64,000 nucleotides of DNA from Labrenzia sp. VG12 (GTDB lineage Bacteria > Pseudomonadota > Alphaproteobacteria > Rhizobiales > Stappiaceae), in the NCBI RefSeq assembly GCF_002237595.1, contig NZ_CP022529.1:1054001-1118000 (forward strand). The letters run 5' to 3'. Below are positions 35,762 to 43,592 of this stretch, piece after piece; position 1 is the stretch's first letter, and each line of letters begins with the position of its first letter. The notes below the pieces were generated by a model that worked only from the letters and a program-made list of their open reading frames with translations, was not told the DNA's origin and did not search any database. Made by a program: the position numbers and the translations under genes.

Positions 35762-36931
35762 CTAAGCCAGGCCGTAGCTGTCGAATTGCTGCCAGGTCTC
35801 GGCAAGGTCGAGCACGGCCCGGGCCTTGCGCGCCTCATCCAGCTTGATTGCTGTCAGGCCCGCTTCCAGCGCATCCAGAACGCCAACCGGCAGGCTGCCG
35901 CCGTTTTCGAAATAGTGATTGAGATCCCGGGCCATGGCGTCGTCAGCGCCGTAGTGACCGTCCCGGCCAGCATCGACCAGCTGCGGCCGGTCGATCAGGC
36001 ATGCCGATGTCAGCGCGTCGTGCACCCGGTAATAGTTGCGGATGAAGTCGCCCTCTGCCATGCCTTTTGTTCCCATGACGGCAAACCGCCGGAACTCGTC
36101 GGGCACGTAGAGATTGGTGTGAAAACACAGATTGGCGCCGTCTTCGTATTCGATCAGCGCGGTCTGGTAGTCGATGATGTCACCGTCGCTGTCGAAGTCG
36201 GCGTTGCCACCACCCCAGCGCGGTATGAACGGATCGACCCGGTCCTTGTAGACAGGGCCCGGGAAGCTGTGATCGGCTTCCGGCCGGTTTTCCGGCACAA
36301 AACTCTTGCGTCCCCCAAAACTGGAAACGTAGCGCGCCCGGCATCCCGTGATCCCCTGGTAGAGATCCAGGTCGTGGCAGCATTTTTCGAGCAGGAAACC
36401 ACCTGAGTTCTTCTCGTAGCGGCGCCAGTCGCGCATGAAGAAAGAGCCGTGATAGGGGCCGATATGTTCTGCTGCTTCGATCGATACTACCTTGCCGAGC
36501 TGGCCGGTTTTCAGGCTTTTCTGCAGCTCCGTGTAAAGCGGTGAATAGCGCAGCACCAGGCCGACAATCACGCGCTTTTCGCCGTCATGGGCCTTCATCA
36601 GCGACAGCAGTTCGAAGGTTTCAGCTTCCGTGGTCACAACCGGCTTTTCGCAGAAGATGTATTTCACATCCGACTGCAAGGCGGTCCGGAGGTGATCAAG
36701 ATGCATGAAATTGGGAGAGCCGATCATCAGGAGATCGAGCTTTTCCTTCTTCAGCATGCTTTCCAGATCATCATGAGCGGTCAGCGTGTTGCCGCTTCTG
36801 CGCTCCACATGTGACAGGCCAGCTGGGGTCGGGTCGACATAGGCGACCGGATCCAGCGCGTTCGAGACGTTCTGAAGGCAGCTGCTGACATTCGCGATCC
36901 GGGCACCGAGGCCGACATAGCCGGTTTTCAT
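35762..36931 (-). CDS. Gfo/Idh/MocA family oxidoreductase
   Basis: This 389-residue NAD(P)-dependent oxidoreductase acts on sugars or cyclitols. The N-terminal Rossmann motif is GYVGLGARIANVS, a slightly relaxed form of GxGxxG. The EKPV motif (YIFCEKPVVTTEAE) carries the catalytic Lys. The C-terminal domain includes GGFLLEKCCHDLDLYQ with the conserved Asp/His. In the operon it lies between CutC (ATGA overlap) and the importer permeases. Such enzymes can oxidise sugars at C3 or epimerise amino sugars. The actual substrate is unknown. Confidence 0.88.
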   Translation of the reverse strand: MKTGYVGLGARIANVSSCLQNVSNALDPVAYVDPTPAGLSHVERRSGNTLTAHDDLESMLKKEKLDLLMIGSPNFMHLDHLRTALQSDVKYIFCEKPVVTTEAETFELLSLMKAHDGEKRVIVGLVLRYSPLYTELQKSLKTGQLGKVVSIEAAEHIGPYHGSFFMRDWRRYEKNSGGFLLEKCCHDLDLYQGITGCRARYVSSFGGRKSFVPENRPEADHSFPGPVYKDRVDPFIPRWGGGNADFDSDGDIIDYQTALIEYEDGANLCFHTNLYVPDEFRRFAVMGTKGMAEGDFIRNYYRVHDALTSACLIDRPQLVDAGRDGHYGADDAMARDLNHYFENGGSLPVGVLDALEAGLTAIKLDEARKARAVLDLAETWQQFDSYGLA

Positions 36932-37677
36932 GCCGCGTCCTCCGCATGCAGGTCCATGGCATGTCGCAACGCCTGGACGAGACCGGCATCGGTATCTCTT
37001 GAGCCCGTCGCGGCTACGAACCCTAGCCGTGTTTCAGCGGTCGACGGCTGTGAAACATCGCCTTTGGGTTTGGAGCAGGACGCGTGCAGTTCCGAAACGC
37101 CAGCATGTCTCAAAATGCGCGCTGCATTGGCGGCGTTGACACCGGAGCCTGCCATGATGGAGAGGCGTCCAGCAGCAATACGGGCGGCCTGATGCAAGCG
37201 GTCCATTCCCAATTCGGCCTTGTCGGCCTGGCCGGAGGTCAGGATACGTTCGAAGCCGAGCGCGATGGCGTCCTCGATAGCCTGGCCATAGTCCTGAACC
37301 GTATCGATGGCCCGGTGCAGCGTGGCGGGGAGTCGAGTGCTCTTGAGCGCGACACTGAGAAAGTTTCGGTCCAGCGCATGATGTTCGTCGACGGCACCAA
37401 GCACGATCCCCGCAAGGCCGGCGTGTTCCGTAGCCTCAATGTCTCGCAGCATCGCCGCCTTCTCCAGATCCGAATAGGCGAAGCCGCCCCGACGCGGACG
37501 GATCATGACGTAAACAGGCACCGGCAGTTTTGCCGCAGCCGTCATGACACCCAAGGACGGCGTCAATCCGCCTTCGGACAGAGCGGAGCATAGCTCGATC
37601 CGATCGGCTCCGTTTTCAGCGGCGACCCAGGCGCCTTCCAATGTGTCGACGCAAACCTCCAGCGGTATGTGGGTCAT
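36928..37677 (-). CDS. cutC: CutC family (PF03932) TIM-barrel protein
   Basis: The 249-residue protein is a full-length CutC: LEVCVDTLEGAWVAAENGAD, RIELCSALSEGGLTPS, VYVMIRPRRGGFAYSD and RILTSGQADKAELG are all family signatures. The name implies copper homeostasis, but the evidence for that role is weak, and the fold is an enzyme-like TIM barrel. Here it is locked by ATGA overlaps between a ROK sugar kinase and a Gfo/Idh oxidoreductase. That argues for a part in sugar catabolism, which is my inference. Confidence 0.88.
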   Translation of the reverse strand: MTHIPLEVCVDTLEGAWVAAENGADRIELCSALSEGGLTPSLGVMTAAAKLPVPVYVMIRPRRGGFAYSDLEKAAMLRDIEATEHAGLAGIVLGAVDEHHALDRNFLSVALKSTRLPATLHRAIDTVQDYGQAIEDAIALGFERILTSGQADKAELGMDRLHQAARIAAGRLSIMAGSGVNAANAARILRHAGVSELHASCSKPKGDVSQPSTAETRLGFVAATGSRDTDAGLVQALRHAMDLHAEDAA

Positions 37678-38585
37678 GTCCGTGCCTCGCTGAACGCTGT
37701 ACGGGCGACGATGCCGGCTCCGTGCAGGCCGCCGTTTTCGGCAAACTGGCCCTTGAACACCAGCGGGTCGGCATAGTGAGCAAGCACAAGTGTACGGGTC
37801 TTGCGATCGATCAGCGAAAGCAGGGCCTCATCGCCCGACAATCCTCCGCTCACCGGAATGACATCCGGCCCGAGCGTGTTGACAAGGACGGAAAGAGCGC
37901 GGGACAGAAGAGTGGCATAGGCCTCGATGGTGTGCGTTGCCTCCACATCGCCCCGATGCCAGGCAGACGTGATGTCCTTGCTGGACAGCGACTTCCCGTG
38001 CAGCGTCAGATGGATCTTTTCCATGCCACGCGCAGAGCAGACTGCGTCGATGCAACCGGTCTGGCCGCAACCGCAAGGGTAGTGTTCAAGACCCTTGAGC
38101 TGTCCGCCGGCGGTCGGGTCGACAACCGGGCCATGGCCCCATTCGCCGGCGATGCCGCCAACACCCTTGACCAGATGTCCGTTCACCACGAGGCCGCCAC
38201 CGACACCGGTCCCCAGAATGATACCGAAGACGACAGGTTTGCCACGACCGGAGCCGTCTATGGCTTCGGCAAGCGCGAAGGCATTGGCATCGTTTGTAAT
38301 CAGAACCGGGCGCTTTAGCGCGGCCTCAAGATCCGTCTTGACGGACCGTTTGTGCAGGCAGGGAATGTTGGCAACATCGGCAAAGCCGGTCCGGTCGTCG
38401 AAAGCGCCGGCCAGGGAAATCGAGATCGGGCCCCGATCTGTACCGGTGCAGCTGTCGATGGCGTCAACAAAGGCCTGCCAGTCATTCCCGGGGGTCGGGA
38501 CACGGCCGCTTTCGGCGACGGAGCCGTCGTCCTGCAGGGTCCCGTGACGGATAAAGGAGCCGCCAATGTCAAAACAGGTGGTCAT
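37674..38585 (-). CDS. ROK family sugar kinase (GlcNAc or ManNAc kinase-like)
   Basis: ROK kinases phosphorylate sugars such as GlcNAc at C6. The protein has 303 residues from MTTCFDIGG. The ATP motif is FDIGGSFIRHG, the central one is ILGTGVGGGLVVNG, and the zinc motif is GEWGHG with CGCGQTGCIDA. An upstream frame of 14 residues is less likely. It is the first gene of the seven-gene importer operon, 45 bases from a candidate GntR operator. CutC follows with an ATGA overlap. It should feed GlcNAc-6-phosphate to NagA. Confidence 0.9.
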   Translation of the reverse strand: MTTCFDIGGSFIRHGTLQDDGSVAESGRVPTPGNDWQAFVDAIDSCTGTDRGPISISLAGAFDDRTGFADVANIPCLHKRSVKTDLEAALKRPVLITNDANAFALAEAIDGSGRGKPVVFGIILGTGVGGGLVVNGHLVKGVGGIAGEWGHGPVVDPTAGGQLKGLEHYPCGCGQTGCIDAVCSARGMEKIHLTLHGKSLSSKDITSAWHRGDVEATHTIEAYATLLSRALSVLVNTLGPDVIPVSGGLSGDEALLSLIDRKTRTLVLAHYADPLVFKGQFAENGGLHGAGIVARTAFSEART

Positions 38586-38629
38586 TGCCTGCCGAATTGC
38601 CTCTGGGTTACATTTGTTTGCATCCACTT

Positions 38630-38650
38630 ATAATACCAATATGCAACCAA
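38630..38650 (-). promoter_or_regulatory. Candidate GntR (NagR-like) operator before the ROK/importer operon
   Basis: On the minus strand TTGGT-N8-GGTATTAT lies 45-65 bases before the ROK kinase start. The identical pattern occurs before the GntR gene itself at 39862-39882. NagR/YvoA-type operators are built from TGGTAT/ATACCA elements, which fits. Confidence 0.55.
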
Positions 38651-38756
38651 TTGAGCGTCTAGTAAACCACAAAAAGCCATTGGCATGACTTTTTTAACGA
38701 ATTGGCTCTGGGCTCTGAGGGGAGGGGTCTATTGTCAAAAACACGTAAGAGTGCAG

Positions 38757-38782
38757 CAGGCGTCACGGGGGGGTGACGTCTG
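38757..38782 (-). terminator. Hairpin downstream of the MurQ-like gene
   Basis: CAGACGTCAC and GTGACGCCTG pair over 10 positions (one G-U) around six C residues on the minus strand, 46 bases after the MurQ stop codon. There is no T-run, so termination is uncertain. Confidence 0.35.
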
Positions 38783-38827
38783 GCGCGGCATCCGGGCAAT
38801 GCGTTTGGCTGTTGGGTGAGCTGAGGC

Positions 38828-39709
38828 CTAAAGAAAGGGGCGCAGATTGCCGCTGTGCTCTTCCAGGATCTGCTCCGCACGTGTTGCGTCGATGTTCTGG
38901 AGAATCATCAGGGCCGCCGTTTTGACCCGTCCGCCAGCCTGTTCCAGGCTGTTCTCGGCCACCTCGGCAGAACAGTTCGTGAGGTCCTGCAGGATCCGAT
39001 GCGCGCGCGCTTTCAATTTTTCATTGTCGGCAACGAGGTTGACCATATGACCGCGCACGGCGTGACCAAGGCGCAGGGCCACCAGCGTTGAAATCATGTT
39101 GAGCGCGGCCTTTTGCGCGCTGGCGGCGCCCAGCCTCGTGGAGCCGGCGATTATTTCGGCCGGTGTGTTGAGTAATATCGGGTAATCGGAAAGTTCCAGC
39201 AGTGGTGTGTTCGGATTGTTGGCAAGGCCGATCGTCTCTGTTCCGGCAGCTTTTGCGGCCTGGAATGTGCCGAGAGTGTAGTGGGTTGAGCCGCTGGCCG
39301 AGACGCCGATCAAAATGTCGCCTTTGCCAAGTCCGGACGTCTGGAAATCGTGATGTCCTGCAGCTTCATTGTCTTCATGTGTCCCGGCAAGATGCAGCAG
39401 GTTCTCTGCGCCTCCGGCATAAAGCATGCGCATGCGTTCCGGCGGAAAACCGAACGTACCCGGCAGTTCCAGGCAGTCGGATAGCGCAGTGAGGCCGGCG
39501 CTGCCTGCGCCCGAATACCCGATCTTGGAATCGGCCTGCGTTGCGCGTTTCAGGGCGTCTGCGGCGCGACTGATTTGCGGAATGGCCTGTTCGACCGCGT
39601 CCAGCGCCTGTTTCTGCCGAAGCAGAAGCAAGGCCAGAACGTCATCGTCTGACTTGGTGGAGAGGCCAATGGAGAGTGGGTCCCGGTCTTCGGTCGTCGG
39701 CAAATTCAT
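38828..39709 (-). CDS. murQ: MurQ-like N-acetylmuramic acid 6-phosphate etherase
   Basis: MurQ cleaves the lactyl ether of MurNAc-6-phosphate, giving GlcNAc-6-phosphate and D-lactate. The 293 residues include the SIS fold (IGYSGAGSAGLTALSDCLEL, VSASGSTHYTLG) and the MurQ motif EIIAGSTRLGAASAQKAALN. The family's active-site Glu region is degenerate here (THEDNEAAG), so activity should be checked. It is divergent from the GntR regulator and shares its promoter region. With the hexosaminidase and NagA it suggests use of peptidoglycan sugars. Confidence 0.82.
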   Translation of the reverse strand: MNLPTTEDRDPLSIGLSTKSDDDVLALLLLRQKQALDAVEQAIPQISRAADALKRATQADSKIGYSGAGSAGLTALSDCLELPGTFGFPPERMRMLYAGGAENLLHLAGTHEDNEAAGHHDFQTSGLGKGDILIGVSASGSTHYTLGTFQAAKAAGTETIGLANNPNTPLLELSDYPILLNTPAEIIAGSTRLGAASAQKAALNMISTLVALRLGHAVRGHMVNLVADNEKLKARAHRILQDLTNCSAEVAENSLEQAGGRVKTAALMILQNIDATRAEQILEEHSGNLRPFL

Positions 39710-39861
39710 GGTTTCTGAAAACTGGCTGCGGTCAGTGTCATATCGCGAAATATGCCTACAAAGGCAAGGGGAACTCGCGACGGACCAGTTGGCGTCTGGA
39801 AGGGGTTAAGGGGAGTTCGGTGACTTTTATCACTTGATTTTCGGTTTCGATAGAGTTTAAA

Positions 39862-39882
39862 TTGGTATCTGAAAGGTATTAT
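39862..39882 (+). promoter_or_regulatory. Candidate GntR (NagR-like) operator before gntR/murQ
   Basis: TTGGT-N8-GGTATTAT lies 27-47 bases before the GntR start codon in the region shared with the divergent MurQ gene. It matches the site before the ROK/importer operon base for base in the fixed positions. It suggests autoregulation and one regulon. Confidence 0.55.
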
Positions 39883-39908
39883 TTTCATCACCTGAGGCGC
39901 CTCGTTTC

Positions 39909-40670
39909 ATGACCGAGTTTATCACGATGCTGGAAAATGGCGACTGGCTGGCAAACTCCAGCGGTCCCCGGTATCTGCAGTTGCGGCGGCGCATTCAGCA
40001 GGCGATTGACGAAGGCGTTCTGAAAGAGAATGAACCCTTGCCGTCTGAGCGGGAAATTGCCTCGATCACCGACCTGTCCCGGGTCACCGTCCGAAAGGCA
40101 GTGGCAGGACTGGTGGAAGATCAGATCGTTGTGCAGAAACGCGGCAGCGGATCATTCGTCGCGCCCAAGGTTCACAAGGTCGAACAGCGCCTGTCCAGTC
40201 TGACCTCCTTCAGCGAGGACATGGCACGTCGCGGCTTGTCTGCAAGCAGCGAGTGGCTGCGGCGCGGACTGTTTCCGGCATCTCCCGAAGAAATGTTCAC
40301 GCTTGGACTGACTTCCGGGCAGCGCGTTGCGCGGGTGGAGCGGCTGCGCAAGGCCGACGGCACGCCCATGGCGATCGAGCGGGCCTCCCTGTCTGAAAAC
40401 ATTCTGCCCAATCCGGAAAAGGTGACCAGCTCGCTTTATGCGATCCTGCGTGGAGCAGGGTTGCAGCCGGTTCGGGCGATCCAGCGGATATCCGCCCGCA
40501 ATCTTGAGCCGATCGATGCCGATATCCTTGGCGTCCCGGCGGGTTCCGCCGGGCTGAAGATCGAGCGCGTCTCCTATCTTGCCAACGGCAATGTCGTTGA
40601 ATTCACCCGATCCGTTTACCGCGGCGATGCCTATGACTTCATTGCCGAACTTCAAATTTCGGAAGACTAG
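39909..40670 (+). CDS. GntR/HutC family regulator (NagR-like)
   Basis: This 253-residue repressor has an N-terminal winged helix (NEPLPSEREIASITDLSRVTVRKAV, broken at 15-50) and a C-terminal UTRA ligand domain (RVARVERLRKADGTPMAIERA). UTRA regulators of the NagR type bind GlcNAc-6-phosphate or glucosamine-6-phosphate. It is directly upstream of the SIS deaminase and nagA with a 5-base gap and divergent from murQ. A pair of identical candidate operators links it to the importer operon. Confidence 0.9.
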   Translation: MTEFITMLENGDWLANSSGPRYLQLRRRIQQAIDEGVLKENEPLPSEREIASITDLSRVTVRKAVAGLVEDQIVVQKRGSGSFVAPKVHKVEQRLSSLTSFSEDMARRGLSASSEWLRRGLFPASPEEMFTLGLTSGQRVARVERLRKADGTPMAIERASLSENILPNPEKVTSSLYAILRGAGLQPVRAIQRISARNLEPIDADILGVPAGSAGLKIERVSYLANGNVVEFTRSVYRGDAYDFIAELQISED

Positions 40671-40675
40671 ATCTT

Positions 40676-41716
40676 ATGAACGAAGCCTTGAACCTCGACG
40701 CCCCGACGCATATGCGGCGGGAAATTGAAGAGATCCCCGACGCTGCCCGCCGTCTTCTTGCGGACGGTGCTCCAGAAATTCGCGAGATTGCAGCCAGGGC
40801 CGGAGCGCCAGTGTTTCTGGCAAGCGTGGCGCGCGGGTCGTCTGATCACGCGGCAACCTTCCTGAAATACGCTGCCGAGATCTATCTTGGCCTGGCAATG
40901 GCCTCGCTTGGCCCGTCCGTGTCTTCCATCTATAGCGGGCGCGTGAAACTCAACCAGGCACTTGTGATTGCCATTTCGCAGTCCGGTGCAAGTCCGGACA
41001 TCCTGTCGGTTGTTGAAAGCGCCGACAAGCAAGGGGCCTTCACGGTCGGTCTGACCAATACAGCCGACAGCGCGCTTGCCCGTTTGTCCAAGGCGACGGT
41101 CGATATCGGCGCCGGTCCTGAGCGCAGCGTCGCCGCAACCAAGACCTTTGTGAACTCCGTCCTTGCGGGACTGTTGCTGCTGGCTGAAATCGGCGACGAC
41201 AAGACTTTGCTCAAGGCGCTGGCAGATCTTCCCGGGCAGTTCGAAAAGGCCATCGACATGGATTGGCAGGCCCTGGCCGAGCCGATTGAGAAACGCGGAT
41301 CGCTCTATGTAATCGGTCGTGGTCCCGGTCTCGCCATTGCCCATGAAGCCGCCCTGAAGTTCAAGGAAACGTGCCAGATTCACGCCGAGGCCTATTCGTC
41401 TGCGGAAGTGATGCACGGGCCAGTTTCCATCGTCGAAAACGGCTACCCCATCCTGGCCCTTGGCGTCCGCGACGCGGCGGAAGAAGGGCTTGCCCAGGCT
41501 GCTGACCGCATGGTTGATCAGGGCGGCAGCGTTTTTGCCACCAGCGACAAGGTGCAGCGCGCACACAAGCTGCAATTTGTTTCGGCAGACCACCCGCTGA
41601 CCGATGCGCTTGTGCAAATCGTGTCGTTCTACGCCTTCATCGAGTGGTTCGCCCGTCATCGGGGCTTCAATCCCGATGTTCCCAAACATCTGAAAAAGGT
41701 GACGCAGACGGTATGA
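40676..41716 (+). CDS. SIS-domain glucosamine-6-phosphate deaminase (NagB-II type)
   Basis: This 346-residue protein has two SIS domains like the isomerase half of GlmS but lacks the glutaminase part. Motifs are ASVARGSSDHAA, ISQSGASPDIL, SVAATKTF and YVIGRGPGLAIAHEAALKFKE. NagB-II proteins deaminate glucosamine-6-phosphate to fructose-6-phosphate and replace NagB in many proteobacteria. It lies between gntR and nagA with an ATGA overlap to nagA, which fits that role. Confidence 0.88.
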   Translation: MNEALNLDAPTHMRREIEEIPDAARRLLADGAPEIREIAARAGAPVFLASVARGSSDHAATFLKYAAEIYLGLAMASLGPSVSSIYSGRVKLNQALVIAISQSGASPDILSVVESADKQGAFTVGLTNTADSALARLSKATVDIGAGPERSVAATKTFVNSVLAGLLLLAEIGDDKTLLKALADLPGQFEKAIDMDWQALAEPIEKRGSLYVIGRGPGLAIAHEAALKFKETCQIHAEAYSSAEVMHGPVSIVENGYPILALGVRDAAEEGLAQAADRMVDQGGSVFATSDKVQRAHKLQFVSADHPLTDALVQIVSFYAFIEWFARHRGFNPDVPKHLKKVTQTV

Positions 41717-42861
41717 CCGCCGCAACCGCCTATCTTTGCAGCCGGATCTTTGACGGCCGGACGCTTCACGAGAAGGCTGCGCTCGTTGTCGCCGGCGGCG
41801 TGGTTTCCGATCTGGTTTCCATCGACCAGCTCGACGAAAACCAGCGTCAGGTTGATCTCGGCAGCGGGATCCTGGCGCCGGGTCTGATCGATCTGCAGGT
41901 GAATGGCGGCGGTGGATTGATGCTCGGCGATGCGGAGAGTGTCGAAGACATGGCGCGCATTTGCCATGCCCACCTGCGGCTCGGCACAACAGCCCTGACG
42001 CCAACCCTGATCACCGACACGCCTGAAACGACGCGCAAGGTGGTCAAGCTCGGCATCGAGGCTTGGGCGCACGGCGTGCGCGGATTCCAGGGGCTTCATC
42101 TTGAAGGACCGCATCTTTTCAAGGGGCGCAAGGGCGCACATGACCCGGATCTGATCCGGCCCATGACAGAAGACGACATCGAACTCTACCTGTTCGCCGC
42201 AAGACAGCTGCCCAGTTTGATTTTGACAATCGCACCGGAGACTGTCACCCCGGACCAGGTTCAAAGGCTTGCGGAAGCGGGCATCCATGTCAGCCTCGGC
42301 CATAGCGGCGCCTCCTACCAGGAATGCAAGGCGGCGGCAGAGGCGGGGGCGTCCTGCGTCACCCACCTCTTTAATGCCATGAGCCCGTTGCAGCACCGGG
42401 AACCGGGACTGGTGGGCGCGGCCCTCGATCTTGGAAGCCTGAGCGCAGGACTGATTGCCGACGGCGTTCATGTCGATCCGGTCGCGATCAAGGTTGCATT
42501 GAAGGCAAAGAACGGCCCTGGTCGTATCTTTCTGGTGACCGATGCCATGTCACAGACCGGCACCGATGTGACCTCCTTTCACCTCGGCGGACGCGAGATT
42601 TTCCGTCGGGATGGCACGCTGACCCTTGCGGATGGCACACTGGCTGGCGCGGACATCGATCTGCCCGCTTCCTTAAGATACCTGACCGGGACGCTGAACA
42701 TGCCGGTGGATGCCGCGCTTGCAATGGCGACTGCCGACCCCGCCGACTTCCTTGGCCGGCCGCTGGGACACCTGCAACAAGGGCGTGCTGCGGATCTGGT
42801 GCATCTTGACGAGGACTTCGGCGTTGCCGGTGTCTGGATCAACGGCCAGCCTCTCTCCTGA
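41713..42861 (+). CDS. nagA: N-acetylglucosamine-6-phosphate deacetylase
   Basis: NagA removes acetate from GlcNAc-6-phosphate. It has 382 residues. Motifs are the metal-binding LIDLQVNGGGG, LHLEGPHLF, HVSLGHSGAS, THLFNAMSPLQHREPG and the catalytic Asp in LVTDAMS. The ATG at 41713 overlaps the stop of the SIS deaminase gene (ATGA), so the longer frame starting inside that gene is rejected. The first metal His of some NagA enzymes (HxH) is replaced by Gln in LQVNG, as in many proteobacterial NagA. Confidence 0.92.
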   Translation: MTAATAYLCSRIFDGRTLHEKAALVVAGGVVSDLVSIDQLDENQRQVDLGSGILAPGLIDLQVNGGGGLMLGDAESVEDMARICHAHLRLGTTALTPTLITDTPETTRKVVKLGIEAWAHGVRGFQGLHLEGPHLFKGRKGAHDPDLIRPMTEDDIELYLFAARQLPSLILTIAPETVTPDQVQRLAEAGIHVSLGHSGASYQECKAAAEAGASCVTHLFNAMSPLQHREPGLVGAALDLGSLSAGLIADGVHVDPVAIKVALKAKNGPGRIFLVTDAMSQTGTDVTSFHLGGREIFRRDGTLTLADGTLAGADIDLPASLRYLTGTLNMPVDAALAMATADPADFLGRPLGHLQQGRAADLVHLDEDFGVAGVWINGQPLS

Positions 42862-42922
42862 CACTTCCGCTTGCGTTTCACATCTAGCCCTTAAGCGCTG
42901 AACTCCGCGCTCTTAAAGCTGA

Positions 42923-42936
42923 TTGAGACAGGTCAA
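42923..42936. promoter_or_regulatory. Possible FNR/FnrL-type box
   Basis: TTGA-N6-TCAA (TTGAGACAGGTCAA) lies 81 bases before the first gene of the 2-oxoacid oxidoreductase operon. The FNR consensus is TTGAT-N4-ATCAA, so the inner pair differs. Oxygen-dependent control would suit an oxygen-sensitive Fe-S enzyme, but the match is imperfect. Confidence 0.35.
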
Positions 42937-43016
42937 TGTTGGTCTGAGCGGGTCTTTGTACGCTCCCTCAATGTCCGGTTGCGACAAGCGCCGGATGCTT
43001 GAACGGGGGAGAGGAC

Positions 43017-43592
43017 GTGTTCCAGGTACGATTTCACGGCCGGGGCGGTCAAGGCGTGGTCACCGCCGCCGAACTGTTGTCGATCGCGGCCTTCAAGGAA
43101 GGCAAGCACGCGCAGGCTTTTCCAAGTTTCGGGTCTGAGCGCATGGGTGCTCCGGTGGTCTCCTATTGTCGGATCGCCGATACCGAGATCCGCTCCCGCG
43201 AACCGGTCGAACACCCCGATGCCCTGGTGATCCAGGACCCGACCCTGATCCATTCCGTTGATCTGTTTTCCGGTCTCGACCAGACCGGATACGTCTTGAT
43301 CAATTCCCGCCGCAGCTTCGAAGAGTTGGGGATTGCCGACTATGCCGCCGGCTTTCCGGAGAACCACTTCCGGGATGTCGGCGCCAGCGAAATCGCCCGC
43401 AGGCATATCGGCAGGCCGTTGCCCAATGCCGCCTTGCTCGGCAGCCTGGCCGCCATGTGCGGGAAGGTCTCACTCAAGGCGGTCGAAGAGGCGATTGCCG
43501 AAAAATTCCCTGGGCAGGTCGGAGCGGCAAACGCGGCCGCTGCGCGTGAAGCCTTTGACATTGCTGCCCGGACGGAGAAAGCCCATGCTTAA
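43017..43592 (+). CDS. 2-oxoacid:acceptor oxidoreductase, gamma subunit
   Basis: This 191-residue protein is the gamma domain of a pyruvate/2-oxoacid:ferredoxin oxidoreductase. It opens VRFHGRGGQGVVTAAELL, the family signature, followed by FPSFGSERMGAPV. The GTG at 43017 is chosen because a strong site (gggggagagg) precedes it. A TTG 18 bases upstream lies before that site. The alpha-subunit gene overlaps its end by 8 bases. It heads a four-gene operon (gamma, alpha, beta, flavo-Fe-S subunit). Confidence 0.87.
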   Translation: MFQVRFHGRGGQGVVTAAELLSIAAFKEGKHAQAFPSFGSERMGAPVVSYCRIADTEIRSREPVEHPDALVIQDPTLIHSVDLFSGLDQTGYVLINSRRSFEELGIADYAAGFPENHFRDVGASEIARRHIGRPLPNAALLGSLAAMCGKVSLKAVEEAIAEKFPGQVGAANAAAAREAFDIAARTEKAHA

